The notes below the pieces were generated by a model, which worked only from the letters and a program-made list of their open reading frames with translations, did not search any database and had not been told where the DNA came from. From positions 28,877,766 to 28,941,765 of the forward strand of contig CM060072.1 in assembly GCA_030533445.1 (NCBI GenBank): 64,000 nt of DNA. The letters run 5' to 3'. The stretch comes from Cyprinodon diabolis. Its lineage: Eukaryota > Chordata > Actinopteri > Cyprinodontiformes > Cyprinodontidae. Positions 11,346 to 23,490 of this stretch are shown in pieces; the first letter of the stretch is position 1; each line of letters opens with the position of its first letter. Position numbers and translations under genes: made by a program.

Positions 11346-13961
11346 TACCGTGGTCTGGGTTAATACTTGATTTTAGATCCGGTCAACTAGCCTGAACATT
11401 TCTGCCAGCTTAAGCGTTAGCTGGAAATTGTAAGACAGTTTATGCTGGTTACCTTGGCAACACCAAACTGTCATGCCATCTCCAAGGCATACTAGAGGAG
11501 AACAGAGGCTGCAGGTGTGTAGAAATCAAGCAACACGTACATGAAAGGAAGAAGCACTCGTGTGTGTGAGGAGTAGTTTGTGTGTGTTCTTATGAAATAA
11601 AGTTGCTTTTAGAAGTATTTATTGCGTGTGCACTAATGGCAGAATCCTGATGCGATAATGCAACCCCAAGAAGGTAGTAGGAGTGGTGCCAGCTTCATCT
11701 TCAAAAGAAGCAGGGATGATGACTTTGGCAGCTTAGCAGTGCAACACCGATGGCAGTTGCAGCTTCCAAGAAGGCAGCTTTATTTTTCAGAGCTAGTTTA
11801 CTTCTAGGTTTTCTCCTTGGTACAAATTCCTCCTCATCACTGCTAAGTCATTGCAAAGTTTTCTCTTCTCCTCTATCGCTGAACAAGACCCTACAAAGAT
11901 TCGTCCTGTGCCACCTCCTCCTGTCAAGAAACCGTAGTAAAGACAAAATCCGACAGATTTAACGGCTATGTTAATGTGTTTACTAGTGTGATTATCAACA
12001 GGCATAAAAATCTATGTAAAAATCTTTCTCTGGATATTGAATATACTTATAAACATCACAAAATTTAAAATAGAAATCCTCTCTTTGAAGTATGTTTCTG
12101 ATCCATTATCCTCTATCAACAAGGACACCAGGCGTCATATAAATAACCATTTCCAAGAGGACTAAACCTAAAAACTCTATATATTATAGTAGAAAATTAA
12201 TGATAACTGCAACAACTTCTTGCACCATTTTTAACACTTGCATAATGCTAATCGGGTAAAAATCCAATCTTATAATAAAAGAACAAACTGTTTCCTTTGA
12301 ATACAGTAATCATTTTGTATGATGGTTTAAAATTTCCCAAAAACATAAGTGAACATTTGGGCTAAATAAATACCATCTTATAATATTTTGTATATTTTTG
12401 TGTTGTGTATGCCTTCTTTTCTTTCTTTTCTCTTTCTTTAATGGAGATTCAGAATAGAAAAAAGGCAAAAGTAAAAGCTTATCCTTTTCCCTATGTTAAA
12501 GGAAATTTCTCTTGACCTTGCTGTGTTGTTTTCTTTAAAATGAAAAAGGTTACCTTGAGTAGGATTTTGAATCCATCTGTAATGTGACATTTCTCAGGAG
12601 AAATGGTTTGATGAACTGCAAGCATCTACAAACAGCAGTGGGAGTAAGTGGCAACAAGACACCAGGCACACAATAGACATGTTGGCAGCATCATTGTTTT
12701 AAAAGGTTGGCTAATATTACATCATAGTAAACTGCTGTAACATCTTGTGCTTTGAATAACAAATTGACAAACCATAATAAAAAGCACTGTTTAAATCTAG
12801 CCGCAATATTAACCAAAAAGCAAAATTGAGGATTTTTCTTACGCACTTGAAAATTGTCGTTGAAAATCTATTTTAAAGAATTATGAAAAAAATCACATGA
12901 AAAATTCAATGTGCCCAAAAATGTAAGTCCCGCATTGACCTAGCATATGGATTCTTTTCAGTCAGTCTATTTAAGCAGTCACAGGGTAAGACAGCATTCA
13001 GCCATAACGACAATAGCTATGTGTGACAAAGGCTACCACAGGCATACAACTAATGTGTTCCAGTCAGCAATTATGGAAGTTTAGGGGGACCTTGGGCCTA
13101 CAGTGTATAAAAGATGTCTTCATAGACAATGACCCAGAAGAAGAACATATACATAGGCAGAAGACAGCAGTAGAATTACTGCTGCAGAGTTAAAGTTAAA
13201 CCTAATAAAGTGTCAGTTTGGGCAGTTCCAGGTAAACTATCTGGGTTCCAAGTAACAACTGATATGTGGCTTTTAGTAGGTTACTGGGAGAAATTACACA
13301 GGATTAGAACCCCAGAGTCTGGGATTGATCTGTAGAAGATATTGGGCCTGTGCAACTATGTTGGAGATCAGTGTTCCAAACTACCAGAAGTATACTAAGC
13401 CACCGTATGCCTGCCTGAATATAGCAGAGTATTAGAAGAATGAAGAAGCAAGGAAAAAATAGGTATGGACTGCATTCAATCAGAACCATCTAGAACAGCT
13501 CAGAAAAGTAATCAGAGAGGCAATAAGATTTTAGCCGGGAAGTTTGACAGCAAGATAAGGATGAAGATGCCAGGTGAAGGTCAGCAATGAAGAAGGGCTC
13601 CTAGTGACCATTGGGCATATACCTTGTCACCAATGGAGAAGAAGTTTCCACAGGAAGAATTTTACTTTAACGGCTCCAGAAAGGGACCAGAAGATAGCTT
13701 ATCTTAGGCTAAACCTGAAGTAACACACCAGTGAGGGAGCTCAATGGAGGGGAAATAGTAAGGTTAAAAGATCGGTTTAACAAACGAGACTCATCTTTGT
13801 TGGGACCGAGAAGGGGAACAAGACCCAGATGAGCAGTCCCAGATAATTACGTGGAGGAGGTGGTGCAGGGGGTGCATGAGACCTTAGGACATAAAAGTGT
13901 GCTAGCAAATGAATCGGGCTATTGTGTGTAGATAAGCAACAACTGAATTATTAACTTCACA
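11346..13961. other. Gene-free AT-rich stretch
   Basis: No gene supported. The segment 11,340-11,480 may be a further degraded part of the neighbouring LINE. From about 12,960 to 13,930 composition becomes more even and purine-rich (many AGAAG and GGGAC words), suggesting an old unrecognised repeat, but I found no ends, no second copy in this window and no coding motif. Confidence 0.4.
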
Positions 13962-14045
13962 TGCAATTAAAGTTTATTTATATAATGCCAATTCACAGCA
14001 CATGTCCTCTCAAGGCACCTTACAGTGTTGGCAACAGCAGTCGGT
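13962..14045 (-). repeat. Retroposon 3' tail, reverse orientation
   Basis: Reads TTTATTTATATAATGCCAA, then TTCACAGCACATGTCCTC and AAGGCACCTTACAG, which is the reverse complement of the teleost retroposon tail at 5,600-5,702. The terminal TTGAAT repeats are reduced to CAATTAAAG at the left edge. It is a 5'-truncated copy with no coding part. Confidence 0.55.
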
Positions 14046-14157
14046 TCATCTACTTGGTTTGCTAAAGGTCTCATATTGCTTGATAGATGAGATGACTTGA
14101 ATCTCCTCCTTCTCTCTCTTCTCTCTTTCTAGATTCTCAGCACATTTTACTAACTCA

Positions 14158-14330
14158 TGTTTATATTTATGCATTTAGCACATATTTTTATCCAAAGCAA
14201 CTTACAAAGTAGGCATTAGTGCGAAGAGTCCTGCCTTAGGACCCACACTGGCAGCTCATACGAACCCAGGGGCTCCTGTGTGAAAGTCGGGTGATTTACT
14301 AGCCAGCCGCAGGGATATGGGCGTATAGCT
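14158..14330 (+). repeat. Teleost dispersed repeat (TTATGCATTTAGC type)
   Basis: Starts TTTATATTTATGCATTTAGC, followed by ATTTTTATCCAAAGCAACTTACA, then ACCCAGGGGCTCC and GGTGATTTACTAGCCA. This opening is the hallmark of a very abundant fish interspersed repeat. There is no coding sequence. The superfamily is not decided here. Confidence 0.55.
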
Positions 14331-16139
14331 AAAGTTTTATTCATCTTTTGAAGTGATGATCAGCTGGTCTGGTTGTAATAAAAACTAGCTGTTGCCATGG
14401 ATATGCATAAAAACAAATGGCCCGACAAAAAAAAGCAAAAAACTTTCCATCTGAAACTAGACAATAAAAATGTCTAGTAATGAGACTTTGATATTGAAAA
14501 GAAGGTTATTTGAAAAATAATACATCAGGAACAACTAGCTACTTTAAAATACAGTCACCTGGGGGAGCGCTATCCTTTACATAAATTTTAAAATTATTAA
14601 CTCAACCTGTCATGGTGCTTAGAACTTAAATTTTAGGGTTCTTTCATTTCTTATTAATGGGATGACTTGCTTAGCTCTGATTTCATTTCTCTTAGTTCTA
14701 CAGTTTTTAGACATGTCCACAATTTGCTCTCATGCATTTTATTGAGTCACTTCAATTTACTTTTATTCAACTTATTATTTTCTTTAATTGTACTCATTCA
14801 AAAAAATTGTCTGATTGTACTTAAACCGCTGTTAAAATAGGGACCCCTTCTGGGGGAGAGACATGGTAATCAGACCTACCTAAATGTGGTTTTGGAAATC
14901 CCCTTACAATGTAATTTTCCTTAGTTTATGTATTTTCTTGCCACATTTTCTCCTTATTCACCTCTTCTAATCTGTGTACATTGCTGTATGCTAACTTGCT
15001 ATGCTTGTTAATCCTGTTTCTTGAAGGTTGCAATTTACACTTAGTTTTGTTTTTTTATTTTCATTTGTTTTTGTATTTCTGTAAGTCTGTTAAATTCTTA
15101 ATAAAACCATCTTACAGTGCAGGATTTTGTGTTTGTTTCATGCTGCTCTCTTCCTCTCTCTGCAGGATGTGACCGTCAGAGGCAACTTATCTGGTGTTTT
15201 CCATTCATTTCTATCAACAGGGCCTTTTAAGTAGCAGGACACCAAGAGGGAGTCATTGGTCTTTTAGTGCCTCAGGGGGTAACTTGATTGGGGTCCTTGT
15301 TTTCTCAGTCAAGTCTGGAACTTATATTATTTTTTTCTTTCTTTCTTTCTCTGCCCTGGTTTGAACCAGTTTACTTCCAGGCTGTGAATCAAACTTTAGT
15401 CTGAGATTTTTCTCCACTCCCAGAACCTAACAAACTTCTCTTTTGCTCTGCTGTTTCCACCTAGCCTGTCTGTTCACTCTCCACAGCCATCTGGATCTAC
15501 CACCACCTGCAAGTGGAAAAACCAAGTAAGCTTCAGTAGTGCCAACCTCAATCACAGTCCTCATAGAACTTGCCATCCATCTCTATCAGTAAGCCTACAT
15601 CCCTTCAGAAATATTTTTTCAAATAATAACAGGAATAAATAATAATTCAACAAAGCTATATATCATGACAAATTATGACTCCATAGGGTAACACTTTACA
15701 ATATTGCTCCCCTTATGGATAGCTAATAGTTTTCATTTTATTATGAATTATTATGGATTTAACATTGTATGCATGCTTAAAATGGGAATCCTATCTAGTC
15801 TAGAAAATTTGACTCTTGTAAACCAAGAGCAGCATATTTCTCCTCATTAATAGAGGAGAATAAGAATAAACCTAAATATCTCTTTAATACAGTTTCCAAA
15901 CTCACCTAGAGCCATAGCTCTGTTGAACCGTCAATCCCACCTGCTCTTAGCAGGAATGATTTTATGGAATTCTTTATAAATAGGATTGATTTTATTGAAA
16001 ATACGATCATTAGCACTCCTCTAACTATGATTGGTTTATCTCTGGGCTGCATCTGAGGTAACCATAGAATCTGAACCAGGCTTAGACTGCTTGATCCAGT
16101 TGAACTTTCAGAGTCACCAAGACTATTTTATTAATCTAA
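14331..16139. other. Gene-free AT-rich stretch
   Basis: No gene, no recognisable element. A pyrimidine-rich tract ending in TCTCTGCAG at about 15,150-15,166 resembles a splice acceptor, but no coding frame with partners follows, so I did not call an exon. Confidence 0.4.
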
Positions 16140-16220
16140 GCCAGGGTTAGGCAATGACTGTCCTGCAGCTTTTGCATGCATCCCTTTTTCAAAATACTTG
16201 AAAAAATAAAGGGTTAATGT

Positions 16221-17797
16221 CCAGGGGTCCGTTTCAAGAAGCAGGTTTAACAAACTCGGTATCAAATCCTCAACTCTAAATTGATCTAGCCTAAAGTCGG
16301 AAACTCTGAGTTTTTGGTTTAACAACGGCTTCTATGAATCAGTTGAAAAACTCTAAGTAGGTCCACTCAGAGTTTAACACGTGCGTAACAAGTATGAAAA
16401 TCCTTTATCAGTGGAGCCCTGATTCGACGAGTCACCATGACAACAAACAACAGAGTGCCTATTTCACCTCACTGGAAATAGAGATTTTATTGAAGAAATA
16501 AAGTAAAATGGAGAATGTTTTAAAGACAGAGAAACAGTGATACAGCTGCAAAACAGAGGAAGATGGCGAAGGAGAAGATTGTAGTTAATACATAGGTTTA
16601 TATGAAGTGGCTATGGCAGGCCATTTTTACATTTATTAAAAGCACACTTCTCTTTTGTTCCATCTATAGATCATTAAATAAGATTTTCCTTACCAAAACC
16701 ACACCCTCAGACTGAATTGTAATAATATATTTTCTAAATTACATTCTTGCTGCAGAAACTGAATTTCAGAAAACAAAAAAGCAAAACAAAATAATACCAA
16801 TAAGAATTAAGTTTTATATACCTAGAAATGTTTTCACATTTTAAGTGGCCGTTCTGACATTTATCAGCTTGACTGAAAATTATTTATGATATCTGACATA
16901 CATTTCTTCATGGTCAAAATAATACAAATGCTGACCAGTAACAAAAGGAATATTGAGATCTGAAATTAATTTCTAGACAACCAGAATGTTTATTCTAGAT
17001 GTGAAGAATGTAATTTTGGTTTTAAATGGTCATTTTGACAAGGAAAAAATGTTTTTCTTCAGATATCAGGAATACATATTTATCCATCCATTTTCGACCA
17101 CACTTAATCCCGAGTGGGCCGCGAGGGGTGCTGGTGCCTATCTCCAGCTGTCAATGGGCGAGAGCCAGGGTACACCCTGGACAGGTCGCCAGTCCTTCAC
17201 AGGGCAATACAGAGACAAACAAACAACCATTCACACACACTCAAACCTAAGGAGAATTTAGAGAAGCCAATTAACCTAACAGTCATGTTTTTGGACTGTG
17301 GGAGGAAGCCAGAGTACCCTGAGAGAACCCATGCATGCTCAGGGAGAACATGCAAACTCCAGGCAGAAAGACCCCGGGCGGGGAATCAAACCCAGAACCT
17401 TCTTGCTGCTTCTTGCTTGCTAGAATCGTTTCTCTATAAATATTTAATTATCAGTGAAGAAAATGCTGATCATTCTTTAATAAGATCCTCATCAAACGGA
17501 CATGCAATTTTTGTTTAAAAAAAAATAAAAAACAGTGTGTCTAAGGATCTAGTAAATGATCTCCTGAATTAAAACAGTGTGATTGGCTGTAAGGAGAGCA
17601 GAGACAGAGGAGACTATAAGTTTACTGAACCAAACCTGCTGGTGACCAGGTTAGCTGTGGGGAGAATGATACTATGGCAACAGAAACAGAGGTTAAGTAA
17701 ACTCTTTTTGTAAAACGGAAAACTCAGAGTTTCCCATATTTAAGGTTTAGGAAACTCTGTGTATTCAGTAAACCTGCTTCGTGCAACAGACCCCTGG
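16221..17797. mobile_element. Non-autonomous inverted-repeat DNA transposon
   Basis: Terminal inverted repeats of about 26 bp: GGGGTCCGTTTCAAGAAGCA.. at 16,224 and, reverse-complemented, GGGGTCTGTTGCACGAAGCA.. ending at 17,794, both continuing GGTTTA. A second copy in the opposite orientation lies at 30,600-31,540, and an internal fragment at 25,310-25,640, so the interior is shared sequence and not captured host DNA. No transposase motif is visible. TIR style is reminiscent of the PIF/Harbinger group, which I could not confirm from a target duplication. Confidence 0.6.
17082..17410 (+). repeat. Dispersed repeat C, well-preserved copy
   Basis: Runs from ATCCATCCATTTTCGACCAC through GGTGCTGGTGCCTATCTCCA, CAGGGTACACCCTGGACAGG, TTTTTGGACTGTGGGAGGAA and GAGAACATGCAAACTCCA to AACCTTCTTGCTGC. 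This order is one of the most frequent teleost interspersed repeats. It is embedded inside the inverted-repeat element at 16,221-17,797, so it arrived last in this nest. The apparent open frame across it (to 17,518) is repeat-derived. Confidence 0.7.
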
Positions 17798-18261
17798 CCT
17801 TCGCTTAAGATACTGACATGGCAAGGAGGTAATATGTTCTTTAGTTTCAGGCATGCTGGGCAAGGGATGCATGCAAAGGCTACAGGACAATGGCACTCGA
17901 GGACCGACATTGCTCTTTGGGTTCTGAGCTGACTTGCTCTTTCTCTTGCCCTTGTTCCATAGTAACAGTGGAGAGGAAGACTCCCTTTGAACAGAAAGCT
18001 CCAGCAGAACCAGAACCCAGAACCGGGCTCAGTGTGAGCAGCCATCTGCTGAGGCCGACTGGGGTTCAAGGAGACAGAATCAGACATAGAAAAAGAAGCA
18101 GAGCTATAAAAGGCAACTGTCAACCAGCTCCACAGGCGGCCCCGTCCAGGAAACACACAGCTAGGCAGACGAGCTCTGAGCCAGCTCCCATGTCAGAGGA
18201 TGAGGAGAGCACATCCAGTTAGTCAAAGTCAGAGAAACAGGACTACACTACTGGAAAACAG

Positions 18262-18480
18262 GCCAAGCTCCAACATCTATAAACAAAGGTGATATATTTC
18301 TTAAGGATAGAGTCACAAGAAAAAGCAGAGAGAGCATAATGTTAGAGATTCAACTAATAGATTCTGCAGAATGGGAGAATAGAAATAGAATGAAAGAGAA
18401 TTATGAAAAAGGGGTCCATATGTCCTCCAGCAGTCTAAGCCTATAGCAGCATAACTATAGAGATAGCTCAGGAGAGAGCT
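18262..18480 (-). repeat. LINE family B 3' fragment
   Basis: Shares with 9,821-10,100 and 58,985-59,265 the ordered words AACATCTATAAACAAAGGT, GAGAAAAAGCAGAGAG-like, TCCTCCAGCAGTCTAAGCC and AGCAGCATAACTATAGAG. Only the 3' untranslated part is present. The GC-richer block after it (18,480-18,660) is unassigned. Confidence 0.55.
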
Positions 18481-21400
18481 CCGGAACCATGGCCAACCGG
18501 CCAGCTATGCTGCCCTCTAAGGGACCACAACGGCAGAGGCACGGCTTGCTGCTACTAGCTCGGGGAGTGAGCTGAGGAGCTCACCGGCAGCTCCAAGAGG
18601 CCCGGAAACAGAGATGTTCCGGAAGAGGCTGGCCTGTGCTAAATAAAGCCTGCCAGCCAAAGCTGTTTATATAACAAACTGAATGGATTATTCATTCTGT
18701 ACAAATGGCTTAACCATTACTTTTCTTCCAACTAAACCTAAAAATATTTTTTGAATGAGATGGTAGAATTTAGGGAGGAAAAGAAGAGCAGGAAAAGTTT
18801 ATACTCATTCTTCATGCTTAATATCCTAAATACTGAAAGTATTTCTGTTCTTTTTAGAAAATACTGTTGGACTTTCCTCATGTTTATTATTTAAATACAA
18901 AAACTAACAGACAAATATTATAGTAACATATAATAATCTTGAAAGCAAAACAGAGGATCTCATAAGCTCCCCAAAGTTTTTCCAAATGCTCTGTAAGTTT
19001 AACTTACAGAGCAGCATGTTGTTTTTGACAACTGCCTTTATACCAATCAGTTACCTCCCGGTTGTTCCATGTTCTCTGAAGCCGTCAGGTGCCTAATGTT
19101 GAAATGCTATCCATCTGTTTACGCAGCCTGTGCTTGTTTACTTCTTATTCCAATCATGCACCGTGCAGATTCCACACAAAATCAAGTGCACCTTCAGATG
19201 TCGTTTCTCCATGGGGGGCTGAGTGATCGAGGATGAGACGCGGCGCCTCCTCATGAGGGCTCTAAAATTGATGCGCCCTTTTGGCTTCAGGAAAGGTGAC
19301 CTTAAAAAATCTGAAACACTCAGCAAGCGGCACAACCACTGTCTCACCACTGATCAATCTCATTTCTCCACCCAGCTCTCCTCCATGCACCTCAGACCCC
19401 ACAGCAGTTAAATACCAACAGCTCTTCCGCTTAAATTTCTATCATGTTATGTGCTGGCAGGTTGGAAGAGTGCTTCATGACAGTATTGTCAGATTTTAAA
19501 TGCTTAGTTGAATATTGAGTGTCTCATGCAAAACTACATTATGTCAGATAGAAGGACAGCTTTGATGGACGAACACATAGCTATTAGTTAGGATGTATGA
19601 CAGAGCAGATGTTTCCAGAATTCAAATTTGGCGGTGCTTGACTGCAAGTGACAACCACACAGACTTTAGCAATTTAAAGTTATGAGAAAAGTGCTCTCCT
19701 CTAAATCAGAAGAAATGATGAAATCCTGGGATAACCTGAGGAGAAAAGTGAGTGGCTTTACTCTGGTGGTTATTTGATCATTTACGGTGTCCCTGAGGAT
19801 TTCTCATTAGGGTGTCGACCTTGAGAGGGTGTACTCTGCAAAAATCCAAAGTGAAAGGGTGTGAAATGCCTGCACAACGCATACATAAGAACACTCTGAT
19901 CGCATTGTCTGACCGGATCAAGTGGGGCGGAAAAATGCAGAAGAAGTTCAGAGAGCGTGGATGAAAAACTGAATGCAGCAAAGTGCTGCAAGGGCAAGAC
20001 ATCTTCACTGACCCAGCGACCATATCCCCCACCCACCTGCCTGACCTTCTCACACACACAGGGACCAGGACAAACATTCACACTCTATGCAGCTTATTAC
20101 CTTGGCCTGTCTCTCTGCCTCCCTCTGACCCTGTCATCTCCCCCTACTCATTACTCCCTCACCACCTATCTGCCAGCGCTCTCCAGCCCTCCACCTGTTC
20201 TCTCCCCCCTTGTCTCATTCTGTCTTGCTGCCTGCAGGTCAACTCTCTGCCGATGTCAAGGTAGGCAGTGTGGTGAGTAATTCTCCCAATGATACTGGGC
20301 TGCTGACCTTTTGTTGCACCTTAAGGAAAGAGGGATTTGTCTCCCTCCTCAACGCCATCACTCCTCATCGGTCGTGACGGCTCCCGGTGCATACTGGGAC
20401 CCCAACGTGGCCCTGGATTGCGAGGATGAGAGGCAGTGGTGGGGTGGTTGGAGTGGGTGCATTTGCTGTCAAGGCGCTGAGTGTCAGGCCTGACCCCCCA
20501 GTGGCCTGCAGGCTGACAGCAGACAGACCTGCTATTTGTTGGCCAAAACACCTCTGAGGAAGATGTCAGGCGGCATCACAGCGGCTCGGCGCCAGCCCCT
20601 GAGGCTTCTCTATGCACTCCGCTTTGCTTTTATGAACAACCTCCATTCAAACACAGTTTGTCTATGAAGTTCAAAACAACTTATGCGTTTGGCATCTGAC
20701 TGAGGGAAATATCACTAATATCACATTCACTTTCTCAAAATAAGCAGTGTAAAAGTTTTCAAAGAGGAAGATGCTGAAATAAATGTCCACTCTGCAAATT
20801 TCCATTTTGCTCTCTGTCTCAAAGAAAAATTATTTATTACTTAAAAACCTGGATTTTGTTTTTTTTTTGTGCCATTTAGGCTGACATACAGTATGCTCTG
20901 GATCATTGATTTAATGGAATAAACAAAGTGTGGTTGAGCTTATGGTCAACAAACTCGTTGGGGCGAATCTCATGTTTTTTAGTAAGATAATAATAAAAAA
21001 AGAAAAGCAAAATTGGTAATTTCAAACAGCAGGTCACACAAGTCATGAAGGAGCAAAGCAGGTTCACTTTCTTCTTTAAAATATTTTATCATTTAATAAT
21101 ATTTATAGATGCAAACCTTACAATGAAATAAAAATTTGGCTTTGTGAGCCACAGCATATTTTCTATAAAGTATACACATTAATCGTTAGTTTGTGGGTTT
21201 GTACCAAACACCTTTTACTATTTAGGAAGATTCATTTTTTTTTCTGGTGATTATTTAAATTGTTTTGGCTATAAAATAATAATGCACCTCCTATCCAACT
21301 GTTTTGACCTGTTTTAATTGGTTCCCTTGGAATAACAATCATTATAATCATAACTAGCATCTAGCAATTCTTTTAGCTGGGATTGATAGATTCTTATAAT

Positions 21401-22929
21401 TATATTGATCTAAGATGGGGGTACATTAAAATAAAAAAATAAAAAAAACATCACAATAGAATTAACAAGCAGGTGTTCATCATTATTAGATATTTTCTCT
21501 CCAACATGTATGAGTAGCACAATGAGCTTTTAAGCTTTCTAAGCTGTTAATCTGTTCCACTTTAATGGAAAATGCTTTTTATGACAGACTGATGTAATTC
21601 TAGTCAGGCAAACCAGACTGATTCACACAAGGCATAAGTTAGCCCACCTGGTTAGGCTAGTCTAAGTCATGTTGCGCCAATTCAGCTGAAGTCTGTGATT
21701 TGATCAAATCACAGTAACGTCAGGAGACAGAGAGTATCAAAGTCTATATCCAGTTTTCTGAATATGACTTTCTAAGAGCCTCAGCTTGATGTGCTTCTTC
21801 CACTGAAAAAACAGTTTGATTTAAACAAGCAGCAGCCATGGCTAAATTCGTAAAACCACTCAGGAAAACAGTTGCAGTCACTCTGTTCAATACTTCTGAC
21901 GGCCATCATGGCGCCTCCAGGTCATATGGTGAGGTAGTTGCAGAGAATCAGTAAGCTAGGAGAGTGGACTTGAAGTGAGGTGCAGAGAAAGTGCTAGACT
22001 TCCTACTGAATGTAAGGTAGATAATAAATTTAGATAAAGGTGTATCATAATCCCTCCGCCAACACATAAGCCAACAGATACTGCTGGATAAACCAACCAG
22101 GACTAAATGTGAAAAGCGTGGAAGTGTTCAGAAAGCATCAACCTCTGCAGAACAGTTCCAGCTGAGGTTTGGAGGACAGCATATGAATAAATATCTATAA
22201 ACAGTTTTGCACTACGTAGGAATTAATATCAGACCTTTTCTTTATGTATGTTTGAACCAGCAGCCAGACAATAATTTTACATATTTTTCCATTTTTATCC
22301 GTCCTGATGAATCTGTTGTTTAAGGACACAAAGGTTTTCTTTTCTATCCAGTTTAAACAAGCATATTGATAATGTCCTTCCTTTCCAGCCATGTGATCAA
22401 AGCAGCACTAATACTCTGAGTTCTCACACTTGGATGCTCACATACTATATATGCATGAATGACTAAATTAGAAAACACTGTTGGTATAAAGTAATGTGAC
22501 TGTTTTAATCTCCCTGTTTGCTCAGAACTCCTCATTTTCTTCCTGCTCTCAAGATGACGGGCCTTTGTCAGCAGAAGGGCTTTGTAGATATTTAAGTGGC
22601 TGCGGAAGATTTAAAAAAAACAATTCTTATTATTTCAAACAATGCAGAGCATGCAGGGACAGAAATAGGTCACACATGGATTATGTCTTTTGTGTTTGTG
22701 TGTTTTTGATACAACTGTCATTGCATTATATATCTATATATATAGATGTTCTTTGAATGTTTCTGCTCTGTGGTGGTGCTGATGGGAGAGTTTAATACCT
22801 TTCAATTAAAACACTGAATGCATAGAAAGGACACAGATAAGCAGGCCTCTTTTATCATCTTTTATCATCACAATTTATTTCAGTTACGTTTTACAAATTG
22901 AACTCATATGGAAGTTTCCAGAGAAAAAT
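18481..22929. other. Gene-free stretch with pyrimidine-rich tract
   Basis: No supported gene. The plus strand at 20,030-20,237 is strongly pyrimidine-rich and ends in CTGCCTGCAG, followed by 23 bases (20,238-20,260) and a good donor GTAGGC. This could be a microexon or chance. Frames on both strands at 19,780-20,280 are composition artefacts of the tract. A (TA)n-like run, ATATATCTATATATATAG, is at 22,728-22,745. Confidence 0.4.
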
Positions 22930-23490
22930 ACTCAGTATTAAGTGCTAAGAGCATTCTGACCAGCTGTCTCACTGTATGGTGTGGAGGGTGAAGTGTCTCA
23001 GACTGGAAGAAAGTGAGAAGAGTGGTGATAACAGCAGAGAGTATCATGGGGGCTCCTCTTCCCTTCATAAAAGACATTTCATCCCAGTGCTGCATGTCCC
23101 GAGCCCATAACATCATCAATGGCCCCTCACACCCCCATCATGGACAGTTCTCCCTGCTGCCCTCTGGGAAGAGGCTTCGCAGCATTCAATGCAGGTCCAG
23201 CAGATTCTGAAACGGCTTCTTCCCCACCGCCATCAGACTGCTGAACTGTTGAGAAAACTCTTAATCATGTCACAGACTCTGCATCACACTGACAACACCA
23301 AACCAAAATCCTGCATAATTGCACAATACATATTTAATGCTCTGAACTTCAATATCAATGCATTTTATGCACCATGTTTTTTTCACCCCACACTGTTTAC
23401 ATTTGATCACTGCTGCACTTTAAGGAATTGTTATGAAAGCTGTACCAAACGAAACACTCTGTGTATACAAAAGGACAATGGACGTTGTCT
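22930..23490 (+). mobile_element. L2-like LINE, 3' end
   Basis: The plus strand encodes the end of the reverse-transcriptase ORF with frame breaks: LTSCLTVWC-like, RVVITAESIMG, PLPFIKDI, SRAHNIINGPSHPHHGQFSL, LPSGKRLRSIQCRSSRF. This continues into the 3' untranslated words seen also at 29,690 and 47,100: ACTCTGCATCACACTGA, TGCACCATG and GATCACTGCTGCACTTT. The 5' truncation is near 22,930. No target duplication was identified. Confidence 0.7.

Larger units (their letters stand above)
16140..17912. mobile_element. hAT-type MITE split by nested insertions
   Basis: Outer inverted repeats: GTCCTGCAGCTTTTGCATGC.. at 16,160-16,184 and its near-perfect reverse complement at 17,864-17,888. They are flanked by CCAGGGTTAGGCAATGAC on the left and AATGGCACTCGAGGACCGAC on the right, in the style of the abundant fish MITE also seen at 32,418-32,620. 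The approximately 1.6 kb between the arms is a second element with its own inverted repeats, which in turn contains a copy of repeat C. The hAT assignment rests on family resemblance and on the target duplication at the 32.4 kb relative, not on one visible here. Confidence 0.55.

Noticed and set aside
15140..15195. Acceptor-like CTCTCTCTGCAG followed by a short candidate exon
   Set aside because: No matching donor in a good context, no conserved coding frame and no partner exon.
17740..18222. Overlapping open frames of 138 and 110 codons on both strands
   Set aside because: They cross the terminal repeat of a DNA transposon and MITE sequence, have no domain motif and no splice support.
19782..20280. 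Open frames of about 100 codons in a CT-rich region
   Set aside because: Long frames on both strands are expected from a pyrimidine-rich tract with few TA-containing stops; no motif seen.
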